Shown here one piece after another: positions 1-9,000 of a DNA stretch of 64,000 bases; positions within the stretch are counted from its first letter, which is position 1; every line of letters starts with the position of its first letter. Source of the stretch: Myroides phaeus (GTDB taxonomy: Bacteria; Bacteroidota; Bacteroidia; Flavobacteriales; Flavobacteriaceae); contig NZ_FNDQ01000008.1 of assembly GCF_900099675.1 (NCBI RefSeq), positions 62,001 through 126,000 of the forward strand. Direction: 5' to 3'. The notes below the pieces were generated by a model. That model was not told the DNA's origin, made no database searches, and worked only from the letters and a program-made list of their open reading frames with translations. Both the position numbers and the translations under genes were made by a program.

Positions 1-1728
1 ATCACTGGTATAATTTGAGAATGGATTTAAGAAAAATCCTCTTGGACGCATAATACGTCTACTATAACTTGCACTAACACTACTTGATGGTGAAATCTCA
101 TAATTTAAAAATACACTTGGAAAGAAATCATTGTATTTTTTATTGTTGTAATCATTGCTTGACAATTGGTTTACATCAATATTGCTTGATTCCCAACGAA
201 GTCCAAGCATATAGTTAATTTTATCTGTAATCTTATTCCCATACTGCGTATAGAATGCATTTACTTGCTCTTTATATTCTAATATGTTAGACATATTTTT
301 AGTGTCAATCCATTGATTATTTACAAGATTTGTAAACTGATAATCATTTCTTGTATTCTTAAATGTACCAAGATAACCAGCTTCAAAATGTCCATTTTCA
401 CCTAAAGGTAAAGTATAATCAACACGCACAAGACCAGATTTGTATTTGTCATCATTAGAATTTCTTTCAAAAGAAGTCTTGTTTAAGAACTCATTAATAT
501 CAGATATATGTGATGTGTCGTCACTCTTATCCTGAGAGATTGTTCCTTCAACAACTAATTTGTGGTCATCTTTTTTGAATTTCTTTTCAAATGATGAAGT
601 ATATTCTACACTATTCCAAGTAGATTTAGTGTTTTGTAGTCTTTCACGATTATATTGTAAATCGTGATTAGCATCGAAATATTGGTAATCAACACTATTA
701 GGAGCAGTACCGTTATTTCTACGTACGCTAACGCTATTAGACCAAGTAAATGAAGGAGTGATGTAATAGTCTAAACCAAACATTCCGTTGTAAACTTGTC
801 TTTCTTTTTTGTTGTCTTTGTACTCATTAATGAATTGCGTAGTATTTCCGTTAGCGTCAAAATATTGGTTGTCGTTAACTCCATATCCATTGCTTTTACT
901 ATCTCTATACCCAAGTGTTGTATAGAAGTTGTATTTTTCACCTCTAATATTTAAGTTTCCACTTAAACCATAGTTACGAGGATCTCCAACAGTTCCAGTA
1001 ATATTACCATTTAAACCTTGTGCTTTTCCTTTTTTCAAGATAATATTAATGATACCAGCACCACCTTCTGCCTCATAACGAGCAGATGGATTAGTAATAA
1101 CTTCTACTTTGTCAATAGACTCAGCAGACAAAATACGCATAGCCTCTTGAATATTGTTAGCAAGACCTGTTGGTTTACCATCAATAAGTACTTTTACATT
1201 TTCGTTTCCACGTAAGCTAACAGAACCTTCACTGTCTACAGTAATAGAAGGAACGTTGTCTAAAACATCTCCAGCAGTTCCTCCTTTGACAATCATATCT
1301 TGTCCTACATTGTAAACTTTTTTGTCTAACTTAATGTCAACAGTAGATTTTTCAGCAATAACAACTACTTCATTAAGTAATTCAGTATCACCTGTTACTT
1401 TTTGTTTCCCCATATTAGTGTTGCCATTGACAACTACATTACGAAGTTCAATTGTTTTAAATCCTAAGTATTCGATTTTTATATAGTAAGACCCATCAGG
1501 AACACTAAAAGAATAGTTTCCCTTCGTATCTGTCATACCACCAGATACAATATTTGCATTTTTCTCATTCTGAGCAAAAATACTGGCATACTCTAAAGGA
1601 AGGTTAGTCGCTGCCTCAACAACAGTACCTGATAAAGTACTTGTTTTTGAGTTCTGCGCTAATGCTGTTATACCTATAAATAGCGAAAACAGCATCAGGA
1701 GAACTTTTGTAGTTTTTAATCTTTTCAT
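1..1728 (-). CDS. TonB-dependent outer-membrane receptor, 3' end outside the window
   Basis: I read 576 open codons on the minus strand from an ATG at 1726-1728 to the window edge, so the C-terminal barrel is cut off. The protein begins with a signal peptide (about residues 1-24, ending ALAQ), then a CarboxypepD_reg-like beta-sandwich (about 30-105), then a plug domain with LNEVVV, a PSITVD stretch and the typical plug end ARYEAEGGAGIINI (about 200-215). The rest is beta-barrel of the OMP_b-brl_3 type. Such receptors import large or scarce ligands across the outer membrane using TonB-ExbBD energy. No SusD partner is visible upstream, so the ligand is unknown. The family is clear; the substrate is not. 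Confidence 0.9.
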   Translation of the reverse strand, partial: MKRLKTTKVLLMLFSLFIGITALAQNSKTSTLSGTVVEAATNLPLEYASIFAQNEKNANIVSGGMTDTKGNYSFSVPDGSYYIKIEYLGFKTIELRNVVVNGNTNMGKQKVTGDTELLNEVVVIAEKSTVDIKLDKKVYNVGQDMIVKGGTAGDVLDNVPSITVDSEGSVSLRGNENVKVLIDGKPTGLANNIQEAMRILSAESIDKVEVITNPSARYEAEGGAGIINIILKKGKAQGLNGNITGTVGDPRNYGLSGNLNIRGEKYNFYTTLGYRDSKSNGYGVNDNQYFDANGNTTQFINEYKDNKKERQVYNGMFGLDYYITPSFTWSNSVSVRRNNGTAPNSVDYQYFDANHDLQYNRERLQNTKSTWNSVEYTSSFEKKFKKDDHKLVVEGTISQDKSDDTSHISDINEFLNKTSFERNSNDDKYKSGLVRVDYTLPLGENGHFEAGYLGTFKNTRNDYQFTNLVNNQWIDTKNMSNILEYKEQVNAFYTQYGNKITDKINYMLGLRWESSNIDVNQLSSNDYNNKKYNDFFPSVFLNYEISPSSSVSASYSRRIMRPRGFFLNPFSNYTSD

Positions 1729-1811
1729 TATAGTCGATCGTTTAATACAACTTAGACTATAATTTGTGTTGAAGGTTTAACAGGTGTATTGTTAATTTTG
1801 TGTTAACAACA

Positions 1812-2153
1812 TTAAAGTATTTCGTGAATCTTTTCTGTTGGTCTTGCTATTACAGCTTTTCCACCATTAACAACAATAGGTCTTTCAATTAGTTTAGGAT
1901 TGTTAACCATTGCTTCAATAATTTCTTCATCACTTAAGGTTGCATCTCCAAAAGTATCTTTCCATAAAGCGTCTTTTGTGCGTACTAACTCAATTGGATT
2001 GTAGTTAAGTTTTTTAAGAATTGTCTTTACATCTGATTCTGTAAGGTCAGCTTCTAAATATTTTATAATTTTGTAAGCTACGCCTTGTTGTTCCATGAAA
2101 GCAATACTTTCGCGTGATTTGCTACATCGCGGATTGTGGTAAATTGTTATCAT
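1812..2153 (-). CDS. arsC: ArsC-family arsenate reductase (glutaredoxin type)
   Basis: The protein has 113 residues, the usual length for the ArsC/Spx-like thioredoxin-fold family. The N-terminal motif HNPRCSKSR places the catalytic cysteine at residue 10, and RPIVV lies near residue 92 with a downstream arginine, as in glutaredoxin-coupled arsenate reductases. The expected reaction is reduction of arsenate to arsenite in the cytoplasm. No arsR, arsB or acr3 gene is adjacent, so it may be a general YffB/ArsC-like reductase instead of part of a resistance operon. A minus-strand -7 element lies at 2171-2178. Confidence 0.85.
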   Translation of the reverse strand: MITIYHNPRCSKSRESIAFMEQQGVAYKIIKYLEADLTESDVKTILKKLNYNPIELVRTKDALWKDTFGDATLSDEEIIEAMVNNPKLIERPIVVNGGKAVIARPTEKIHEIL

Positions 2154-2170
2154 AAATAAGGAATTTATAT

Positions 2171-2178
2171 CAAATATA
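2171..2178 (-). promoter_or_regulatory. -7 element (TATATTTG) upstream of arsC
   Basis: On the minus strand this matches the Bacteroidetes -7 consensus TAnnTTTG exactly, 18 bp upstream of the arsC start. No clear -33 TTTG is visible at the right distance, so support is partial. Confidence 0.4.
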
Positions 2179-2194
2179 GTACATTTTTTGAAAT

Positions 2195-3109
2195 ATGGGA
2201 TTTATTGAGCAATTATTGAGAAAAAATAATAAACAAAAGTTATGGCATTATTTACCATTTTCTTTGTTTTTTTTGGGAATTATGTTTTTGAATTGGGTGT
2301 CAATTCGATTTTCCCGGGTTTCTACAAACGAAATCATAAAGATGAATATCGAAAAATATGGTAAAAACATTAATTTTTTGATAACAATAGGGCCATTGGT
2401 CTTTATGTTAGTATTCCTACTTGTATGGGTATTAGCAGTTCACAAGCAAAGTTTAAAAAGTTTAACTACCTCTCGTTTTAAAGTAGATTTAAAGAGAGTA
2501 CTGTTCTCTTTTACTCTATGGAGTTTGATTATTATAGGCTTTTTTGTGTATTCTTTTATTGATAGTCCTGCTGATTTTGAGTTTAATTTAAAGCTTGGAC
2601 CATTTTTAGTGTTCTTTATTTTCGCAATTATTTTAATTCCATTGCAAACAAGTTTTGAAGAATACTTTATGCGTGCTTATTTGATGCAGGGAATTGGACT
2701 GGCAACTCGCAGTAGGGCTGTAGCATTATTTGCAACGTCAATTATTTTTGGGTTAATGCATTTAGGAAATCCTGAAGTTGAGAAAGTAGGCTTGATAATA
2801 ATGACTTATTATATCGGTACAGGTTTTTTTCTGGGTATTATAACCCTTATGGATGATGGAATAGAGTTGGCATTAGGATTCCATGCGGCTAATAATTTAA
2901 TTGGTGTGCTTTTAGTTACAGCAGATTGGACCGCTTTTCAAACTAATTCAATATTCGTTAATGTAAATCAGGAGAATGAAATTGCAATATGGGAATATAT
3001 TATACAATTAGGGGTAGTATTGCCACTTGTTGTGTTCATTTTTGCTAAGAAGTATGGTTGGAAAAATTGGAAACATCAGCTGTTTGGAAAAGTAATAGAA
3101 CAGAACTAA
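2195..3109 (+). CDS. CPBP-family intramembrane metalloprotease
   Basis: A 304-residue multi-pass membrane protein. It carries the CPBP/Abi signature: EE at residues 155-156 followed by R160 (EEYFMR), FGLMH with H189, and HAANN with H230 and N234, the expected metal-binding and catalytic residues. Hydrophobic segments lie near 22-40, 62-82, 104-122, 136-152, 175-190, 200-218 and 266-284. Family members cleave prenylated or other membrane substrates; the substrate here is unknown. The gene ends 2 bp before menE, so the two are probably co-transcribed. Confidence 0.88.
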   Translation: MGFIEQLLRKNNKQKLWHYLPFSLFFLGIMFLNWVSIRFSRVSTNEIIKMNIEKYGKNINFLITIGPLVFMLVFLLVWVLAVHKQSLKSLTTSRFKVDLKRVLFSFTLWSLIIIGFFVYSFIDSPADFEFNLKLGPFLVFFIFAIILIPLQTSFEEYFMRAYLMQGIGLATRSRAVALFATSIIFGLMHLGNPEVEKVGLIIMTYYIGTGFFLGIITLMDDGIELALGFHAANNLIGVLLVTADWTAFQTNSIFVNVNQENEIAIWEYIIQLGVVLPLVVFIFAKKYGWKNWKHQLFGKVIEQN

Positions 3110-3111
3110 TT

Positions 3112-4143
3112 ATGAGTTTAAATTATATACATCCAGAGTTTAGATTAAATGATCAATCTTATGGAATAGATGATCTCTGTTCTTTGGCTAATAAAATGAT
3201 TTTAAGTAAAGAAGAGTACTTAGTTGATTTAGGTAGTCTGATTTTACAATGGTTTGATAGTCGTGATTTTGTTATCTTAACAACTTCTGGTACGACGGGA
3301 CCTCCAAAGCAAATTCGGTTAAAAAAAGAGGCAATGGTTTGCTCGGCCAAAGCAACTGGTACTTTTTTTGATATAAAATCGGGTGACACAGCACTTTTGT
3401 GTATGTCAACAAAGTTCGTAGGAGGAAAACTAATGTTTATTAGAGCTCTTTTATTAGGATGGCATTTAGATGTTATAGCACCATCTTCTTCTCCTCTAAA
3501 GGGGAATGAGAAGGTTTATGATTTTGTAGCAATGGTTCCAATGCAAGTAGAAAACTCAATTAAAGAGTTGGCTAAAGTAAAAAAGATAATCATTGGAGGA
3601 GCAAAAGTAAATGCATCATTAGCGGAGAAGTTAATACCACTAAGCACCCAAGTTTATGAAACGTATGGGATGACTGAAACAATTACTCATATTGCAGCTA
3701 AGAGAGTAGGAACAGAGGTGTTTTCTGTTTTATCACATGCAACTGTAATGCAAGATGAGCGTGGATGTTTAGTTATTGATGCTCCAACTGTCAATTCTGA
3801 ATTAGTGATTACTAATGATTTAGTCGAATTGATAGACAATTCACATTTTAAATGGGTGGGGAGAGTAGATAATGTAATTAATAGTGGTGGTGTTAAACTT
3901 TTTCCAGAGCAGATAGAAGAAAAGTTGTCAAAAAGAATTCCTTATCGTTTCTTTGTTATTGGAAAAGAAGATGATTATCTGGGACATAAACTTGTTTTGG
4001 TAATTGAAAGTACCCCTTATAAACTTTCAGAAGATGTTTATAGTGAACTTTCAAAATTTGAAAAACCAAGAGAAGTTCAGTTTGTAGAAAAGTTTATTGA
4101 AACTGAATCAGGTAAAATCATCAGGAAAAAGAATATTCATTAA
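3112..4143 (+). CDS. menE: AMP-binding ligase, probable o-succinylbenzoate-CoA ligase (MenE)
   Basis: I start the gene at the ATG at 3112, right after the CPBP stop; the in-frame ATG at 3058 would overlap that gene by 52 bp. The 343-residue protein is a short adenylate-forming enzyme. It has the P-loop TTSGTTGPPK (residues 57-66), the YGMTET motif (185-190) and a WVGRVDNVINSGG hinge segment before a small C-terminal domain. It is shorter than typical acyl-CoA synthetases, as MenE of Bacteroidetes usually is. MenE activates o-succinylbenzoate with ATP and CoA in menaquinone synthesis. The pathway assignment rests on size and family resemblance, since no other men gene is nearby. Confidence 0.75.
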   Translation: MSLNYIHPEFRLNDQSYGIDDLCSLANKMILSKEEYLVDLGSLILQWFDSRDFVILTTSGTTGPPKQIRLKKEAMVCSAKATGTFFDIKSGDTALLCMSTKFVGGKLMFIRALLLGWHLDVIAPSSSPLKGNEKVYDFVAMVPMQVENSIKELAKVKKIIIGGAKVNASLAEKLIPLSTQVYETYGMTETITHIAAKRVGTEVFSVLSHATVMQDERGCLVIDAPTVNSELVITNDLVELIDNSHFKWVGRVDNVINSGGVKLFPEQIEEKLSKRIPYRFFVIGKEDDYLGHKLVLVIESTPYKLSEDVYSELSKFEKPREVQFVEKFIETESGKIIRKKNIH

Positions 4144-4156
4144 ATTCAATTACTAA

Positions 4157-5185
4157 ATGAAGAAAAATAATGTGTGTAACCTTATCCTTAGTTGGATAGT
4201 GGCTTGTATGGTGTCTTTCGGTGGAACTGCTTATGCAAAAAAGATTATTAGAACGGGAGATAATACTAATCAGATTTCAAAAGAAATGCTGACTCGTATT
4301 TTAGAGAAAAATAGAGTATATAAAACAGAAGGTGTTGTAGCTGATTATATTCCGGAGTTAGGAAAGATGAATCCAAACTTAATGGCATTCTCTGTTGTAA
4401 AAGCAAATGGAGAAGTAGTTAATGTTGGTGATGTATCTCAAAAATTCACGATGCAAAGTATTTCTAAGATTATTTCGTTAATGATTGCTGTTCAAGAGAA
4501 AGGTGAGAGTGAAGTGTTTTCTCGTATGGGATATTATGGAACTGATAAGCCATTTAATCACTATGCAAATTTAGAGACAAAAGGTAAACCATTAAACCCA
4601 ATGATGAATGCGGGAGCTATTTTAACTACAGCTTTATTAGAAGGAGAAAAAGATGTACCGTTTCAAAAGATTCTTGATTTAGTACGCTATATAACTAAAA
4701 ATAATAAAATAGACTATAGTCACGAAGTGTTTATGTCTGAAAAGGAAACAGGACACCGTAATAGGGGGATTTTCTATTTACTAAAAAACAACGGACTGAT
4801 TGAAGGAGAAGAGGATAAGTTAGATAACTATTTTAAACAATGTTCTATTGAAGTTACAGCAGAAGACTTAGCTAAAATTGGTTATTTCTTTGCTAATCAG
4901 TGTACGCGTTTTGATGGAGATGACAAGTATAAAGATTCGGCTATGTCTCGTTTAATTCAATCGCAGATGCTTGTGGCTGGAATGTATGATTTTAGTGGTG
5001 AATATGCTCGTACTGTTGGTTTACCAAGTAAGTCTGGTGTTGGTGGAGGAATTGCAGTTAGCGTTCCAGGTAAGATTGGGATAGGTACTTTTAGTCCTGG
5101 CTTAGATAAACAAGGAAATTCTATTGTTGGTTACCATATGATTCTGGATTTAGTAAATGAATTAAACTTAAATTTATTTCAATAG
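4157..5185 (+). CDS. glsA: Glutaminase A with signal peptide
   Basis: A 342-residue serine-dependent beta-lactamase-fold glutaminase (glutamine + water to glutamate + ammonia). The nucleophile motif SISK is at residues 101-104, a PMMNAGAI motif at 148-155, and a glycine-rich SGVGGGI segment lies near 295. Residues 1-27 look like a cleavable signal peptide ending in AYA, so the enzyme is probably periplasmic or secreted, unlike the cytoplasmic E. coli enzymes. It starts 13 bp after menE, with a hairpin terminator behind it at 5224. Assignment is firm; the cellular location is inferred. Confidence 0.92.
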   Translation: MKKNNVCNLILSWIVACMVSFGGTAYAKKIIRTGDNTNQISKEMLTRILEKNRVYKTEGVVADYIPELGKMNPNLMAFSVVKANGEVVNVGDVSQKFTMQSISKIISLMIAVQEKGESEVFSRMGYYGTDKPFNHYANLETKGKPLNPMMNAGAILTTALLEGEKDVPFQKILDLVRYITKNNKIDYSHEVFMSEKETGHRNRGIFYLLKNNGLIEGEEDKLDNYFKQCSIEVTAEDLAKIGYFFANQCTRFDGDDKYKDSAMSRLIQSQMLVAGMYDFSGEYARTVGLPSKSGVGGGIAVSVPGKIGIGTFSPGLDKQGNSIVGYHMILDLVNELNLNLFQ

Positions 5186-5223
5186 ATAATTACAAGACTT
5201 ATGTCTTTAGTTAAAAATATATT

Positions 5224-5257
5224 AGGCTGTGTCATTAATTGATTACAGCCTTTTTTG
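5224..5257 (+). terminator. Intrinsic terminator of glsA
   Basis: The arms AGGCTGT (5224-5230) and ACAGCCT (5245-5251) form a stem directly followed by a T run. It sits about 40 bp after the glsA stop. Confidence 0.75.
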
Positions 5258-5491
5258 TTAAAAACGGATGCTTAGTAGCTTATACTTTAATTTCTCAACT
5301 ATTTAATTTATGTAGTAGGTTGGTAAAAATGAACTATATAGGGTTGTGGTAGTTGATAATGCAGGCTTTTTAGCTACTAATTAAGATTGAGGGGCATTAA
5401 GACATAATGAGTTTAAGAGTAGCTTATATAAGCTTTAAATCAATAGGTAGTTGAAAACTTATACTAATAGTTGCTCATTAGCGTAAGTATA

Positions 5492-5540
5492 ATAACACAC
5501 TAAGGCTGTTTCATTTAATGAAACAGCCTTAGTGTGTTAT
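5492..5540. terminator. Perfect 24-bp inverted repeat, probable bidirectional terminator
   Basis: Positions 5492-5515 and 5517-5540 are exact reverse complements around a single central base. The stem lies between convergent genes, 24 bp before the antiporter stop. An outer pair, 5451-5463 (TTGAAAACTTATA) and 5538-5550, is also exactly complementary. There is no long T run, so termination would depend on the unusually stable stem. Confidence 0.55.
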
Positions 5541-5563
5541 AAGTTTTCAATTGGTGTAAATTG

Positions 5564-6688
5564 TTATGGAGCAATTGTCGTAAATAAATACGTTGCAAAT
5601 AAGACTAACAAAACAATACCGTGTTGAATATTCGTTCTTCCTGAGCTAATAGAAATATAAACTGTTGCTAAAGAAGTTATCAGTAGTAATGTTGATTTTG
5701 CATCAATACCTAATGCTACTGTCATTCCTGAGATGTAAGCAACAATAGCTACAGCAGGAATCGTTAGTCCAATAGAAGCTAAAGCAGATCCAATAGCTAA
5801 GTTCAAACTTGTTTGTAATTGATTTCTTTTAGCTGCTTTATACGCTGCTAATCCTTCTGGTAATAAAATTACTCCTGCAATGATAATACCTACTAAAGAA
5901 ATTGGTGCACCAGCATCTACAACAGCACTTTCAATAACAGGTGATAGCTTTTTAGAAAGCAATACAACAGAAACTAAAGCAATAATAAGTACAATAAACG
6001 CTACTATAGTTGTTGGAATATTTACTGCTTCATGATGGTTATCATTGTCTTGATTTTCGTGATTGTTGTTAGTATTATCTTCTTCAGCAACAAAGTAATT
6101 TCTGTGTCGAACGGTTTGTACTGCTAAGAAACCAGCATAAAGAATAAGAGAAACTATAGCAACAAAGACTAACTGATTATTGGTATAACTATTTCCTGGT
6201 TGACTAGTTGTATAATTTGGTAGAATTAACGTAAGAGTTGAAATAGCAATTAAAGTAATTAAACCTGTACTCACTCCTTGTTTAATGAAATTTTGCTCTT
6301 TGTGGTGATAACCTCCAACCCAGAAACAGATTCCCATAATACCAGTTAGGATAATCATTATTGCAGCAAAAACGGTATCTCTGGCTAAGAATGATGGTTC
6401 ATCATTACCTTCACTTAGCATAATAGAAACAATAAGAGAAACTTCAATTACAGTAATAGCTAATGCTAAAATAATAGTACCATATGGTTCTCCAACTCTA
6501 TGCGCCACAGTTTCTGCTTGATGAACTGCAGATAGAACAGAACCAATCAAAAATACTCCTAATAGAATATCTGTAAAGACTGTGTTTGGCAAAGAAGATT
6601 TAAAGAATATTAATAAAAGAGCAACTATTGGAACAATAATACTCCATAAAGGTACTTTAATTGATGAAAGTAATTTTTTTAAATTCAT
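5564..6688 (-). CDS. Calcium:proton antiporter (CaCA superfamily, ChaA/Cax type)
   Basis: A 374-residue integral membrane protein with the two inverted alpha repeats of cation/proton exchangers: GEPYG...LAITVIEVSLI (residues 66-86) and PEGLAAYKAAKRNQLQTSLNLAIGSALASIG (starting at 277), the second matching the ChaA consensus closely. About eleven hydrophobic helices are visible. A cytoplasmic-looking loop at 200-222 is rich in Asp, Glu, Asn and His and may bind metal. The likely role is export of Ca2+ (and possibly Na+ or K+) in exchange for protons across the inner membrane. It is a single-gene unit. Confidence 0.88.
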   Translation of the reverse strand: MNLKKLLSSIKVPLWSIIVPIVALLLIFFKSSLPNTVFTDILLGVFLIGSVLSAVHQAETVAHRVGEPYGTIILALAITVIEVSLIVSIMLSEGNDEPSFLARDTVFAAIMIILTGIMGICFWVGGYHHKEQNFIKQGVSTGLITLIAISTLTLILPNYTTSQPGNSYTNNQLVFVAIVSLILYAGFLAVQTVRHRNYFVAEEDNTNNNHENQDNDNHHEAVNIPTTIVAFIVLIIALVSVVLLSKKLSPVIESAVVDAGAPISLVGIIIAGVILLPEGLAAYKAAKRNQLQTSLNLAIGSALASIGLTIPAVAIVAYISGMTVALGIDAKSTLLLITSLATVYISISSGRTNIQHGIVLLVLFATYLFTTIAP

Positions 6689-7276
6689 AGGCTAATTATA
6701 TATAATAGTTATTTTGAGGTAAAAATAATGTTTTTGATTTAAAAAGTCAATAATTTTATTTTAATATAGATAATTTTTATTAATGATAGTTAAAATGCGT
6801 GTGTTTGTGTTAATTGTTTGAATGCTTTGAAAACCTATATTAAAGAGATAATATTACAGGAAAAAGGGGGAGACTTTTTTTTAATGTTGAATCAGTGATA
6901 CAGGTATGAAATAAGGGGTATTTAGAAATATATATATGTAAAAGGGAATATGGTATTTTTGTTCAAGAGCAGATAGTTTTAAATTAGATATGTCTATTAA
7001 AAGACATATTACTAAATTCTATTGTGCTAAAGAAGTAGTTTTTTGTGTTATATGGTAATAAGCAACTATCTTGGTTATATAAAAAAGTGCTATAAATTAC
7101 AATCTCTAAAACTTAAATAGGTTATAAATGTAATGAAGAGAGTCATAATATCTGCTTAAGGAGAGAACTGTATTTAATTATTATAGTAAGTTTTGTCGAT
7201 AGATGTATGCACAAAAAAAGGCTACTCCCAAAAGGAAGTAGCCTTTGATATAAAGATATTTATCTTTTAATTCTTC
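6689..7276. other. AT-rich intergenic region, no gene recognised
   Basis: I see no supported ORF in this 588-bp stretch. It contains an 8-bp-arm hairpin (6988-6995 with 7002-7009, ATATGTCT/AGACATAT) without a T run, and the ndk terminator at its right end. It should carry the promoter of the antiporter gene, but I found no good TAnnTTTG match close to that start. Confidence 0.6.
7213..7246 (-). terminator. Intrinsic terminator of ndk
   Basis: The arms 7217-7226 (AAAGGCTACT) and 7237-7246 (AGTAGCCTTT) pair perfectly. Read on the minus strand, the stem is followed by a run of T (7219-7213). It lies 31 bp beyond the ndk stop. Confidence 0.85.
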
Positions 7277-7696
7277 TTAGAATTGCTCTCTACCTGAGAA
7301 GTGGAAAGCACCTTCGATAGCAGCATTTTCATCGCTATCAGAACCGTGTACTGCGTTCTCACCAATAGATTTAGCGTATTTTTTACGGATAGTACCTTCA
7401 GCAGCTTCAGCTGGGTTAGTAGCTCCGATTAATTTTCTGAAATCTTCAACAGCGTTGTCTTTTTCTAAGATTGCTGCTACGATTGGACCTCTAGACATGA
7501 ATTCAACTAATTCACCGTAGAATGGTCTTTCAGCGTGTACTTCGTAGAATTTTTGAGCGTCTCTAACAGTTAATTGAGTTAACTTCATTGAAACGATTTT
7601 AAATCCTGCTTCTGTAATCATGTTTAAGATTCCTCCGATGTTACCTGCTTCAACTGCATCAGGTTTGATCATTGTAAAAGTTCTGTTCGTTGCCAT
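7277..7696 (-). CDS. ndk: Nucleoside-diphosphate kinase
   Basis: A 139-residue protein of standard length. The active-site histidine is H117 in NAVHGSDS, and the N-terminal [10 protein letters not shown] motif (7-16) is intact. The enzyme transfers the gamma-phosphate between NTPs and NDPs through the phosphohistidine. It has its own terminator downstream and a -7 element upstream at 7720-7727, so it is probably monocistronic, although the next gene upstream (pncB) ends only 93 bp away. Confidence 0.98.
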   Translation of the reverse strand: MATNRTFTMIKPDAVEAGNIGGILNMITEAGFKIVSMKLTQLTVRDAQKFYEVHAERPFYGELVEFMSRGPIVAAILEKDNAVEDFRKLIGATNPAEAAEGTIRKKYAKSIGENAVHGSDSDENAAIEGAFHFSGREQF

Positions 7697-7719
7697 TATT
7701 CTTTTTATTTAATTTGTTG

Positions 7720-7727
7720 CAAAAATA
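7720..7727 (-). promoter_or_regulatory. -7 element (TATTTTTG) of ndk
   Basis: Exact TAnnTTTG match on the minus strand, 24 bp upstream of the ndk start. A TTG lies 14 bp further upstream, closer than the usual 19 bp or so, so the -33 assignment is weak. Confidence 0.45.
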
Positions 7728-7789
7728 GTCTTTTAACCTTACAAGAGAAGATATTATTTATAAAAAACATCTCTTTTTTTAGGTTATTT

Positions 7790-8986
7790 TTATTTAACGA
7801 TTGGAATATCCAATAAACGTTGGGCTAATTCAATCATTTCTGGTGTACCTGTATGTTTTTTAGGCTCATCAGAAAGCTTTACTACATCTGTCCAATGTCC
7901 TCCTTCTGGTAGCGCTTGGGTCATTTTAATCACAATATTCATTGCTTCTAAACCAACGTCATTTGTAAAGTCAGTCCCAATTCCAAAAGACATTCCAATT
8001 CTGCCTTTACAGTGTTTAGCAATTCGTTCTACTTTTTCAGGATTTAATCCGTCAGAGAAAATGATTGTTTTAGAAGTTGGATCAATGTTTAAACTTTGAT
8101 AATGCGCAATTGTTTGATCAGCAAAATCTAATGGATCACCACTGTCGTGTCTAACCCCATCAAATAACTTAGCAAACTTTTTGTCAAATTGTTCAAAGAA
8201 AACAGTACTCGTATATGTATCTGTTAACGCAATTCCAAGGTCTCCTCTGTACGTATCTACCCAATGCTCTAACCCCATTGAATTAGCCATTTTGAAACCG
8301 TATTTAGCTGCGTGAAACATAAACCATTCGTGTGCGTGTGTACCGATTGGTTTAGTACCATATTTCATTGCTAAGTGAACATTACTTGTTCCTATAAAAG
8401 AACCCTCTCCATATTTTTGAAGCGTTTCTACTACAACTTGGTGAACAGCATAAGAATGTCTTCTTCTTGTTCCAAACTCTGCAATTGTAACACCTAATTT
8501 TTTGTAGTTTTCTATTTTAGTACGCGTATTAGCAATAACCTTATCAGCAGAATCTCTCTCTCCGTCAGTCATATTGTAATATAGCTCACAAATGATAGAC
8601 ATAAGAGGAACCTCCCATAAAATAGTTCTATACCAATACCCTTTGAAAGATACCTCTAAATCGTCACCATCTTGTTTGATTTCAACTTCAGACGGGTCGT
8701 AGTGATAGCCTTGTAAAAAATCTAAATAGGTAGGATCTAAGTATGGACAAGTTTTTTGTAAGAAAGCTTTTTCAGCCTTAGTCAATTTTAACTTAGCCAT
8801 TTCATCTACAGCTGCGCGTAAAGCCTCTGCAAATCCTTTTGGGTATTTATGTTTACCTCTATTGATAAAGATATAAGACGCCTTAGCAAAAGGGAATTGT
8901 TTAATAGCAGCGTGCTGCATAGTAAACTTGTAAAAGTCATTATCTAAGATAGAAGTAATAACTTGATTAGTATGAGCTGTTTCCAT
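7790..8986 (-). CDS. pncB: Nicotinate phosphoribosyltransferase
   Basis: A 398-residue enzyme, the usual bacterial length. Family features include NDFYKFTMQ near the N-terminus (14-22), the EFGTRRRHS motif (about 170-178), the SNVHLA / GTHAHEW segment with the phosphorylatable histidine (about 201-221) and the GVRHDSGDP phosphoribosyl-binding loop (about 277-285). It converts nicotinate and PRPP to NaMN in NAD salvage. It begins 14 bp after the DUF2971 gene and probably shares the msbA-like transcript. Confidence 0.97.
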   Translation of the reverse strand: METAHTNQVITSILDNDFYKFTMQHAAIKQFPFAKASYIFINRGKHKYPKGFAEALRAAVDEMAKLKLTKAEKAFLQKTCPYLDPTYLDFLQGYHYDPSEVEIKQDGDDLEVSFKGYWYRTILWEVPLMSIICELYYNMTDGERDSADKVIANTRTKIENYKKLGVTIAEFGTRRRHSYAVHQVVVETLQKYGEGSFIGTSNVHLAMKYGTKPIGTHAHEWFMFHAAKYGFKMANSMGLEHWVDTYRGDLGIALTDTYTSTVFFEQFDKKFAKLFDGVRHDSGDPLDFADQTIAHYQSLNIDPTSKTIIFSDGLNPEKVERIAKHCKGRIGMSFGIGTDFTNDVGLEAMNIVIKMTQALPEGGHWTDVVKLSDEPKKHTGTPEMIELAQRLLDIPIVK

Positions 8987-9000
8987 TGTTGCTTTTTTGT

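Larger units (their letters stand above)
5186..5563. other. Intergenic region between convergent glsA and Ca2+/H+ antiporter
   Basis: No gene is supported here. It holds the glsA terminator (5224-5257), a 14-bp perfect palindrome AGCTTATATAAGCT (5421-5434) and a long perfect hairpin (5492-5540). Confidence 0.7.

Noticed and set aside
1018..1215. 65-codon plus-strand ORF
   Set aside because: It lies antisense within the plug domain of the TonB-dependent receptor, whose own reading frame is open across the whole stretch and clearly recognisable.
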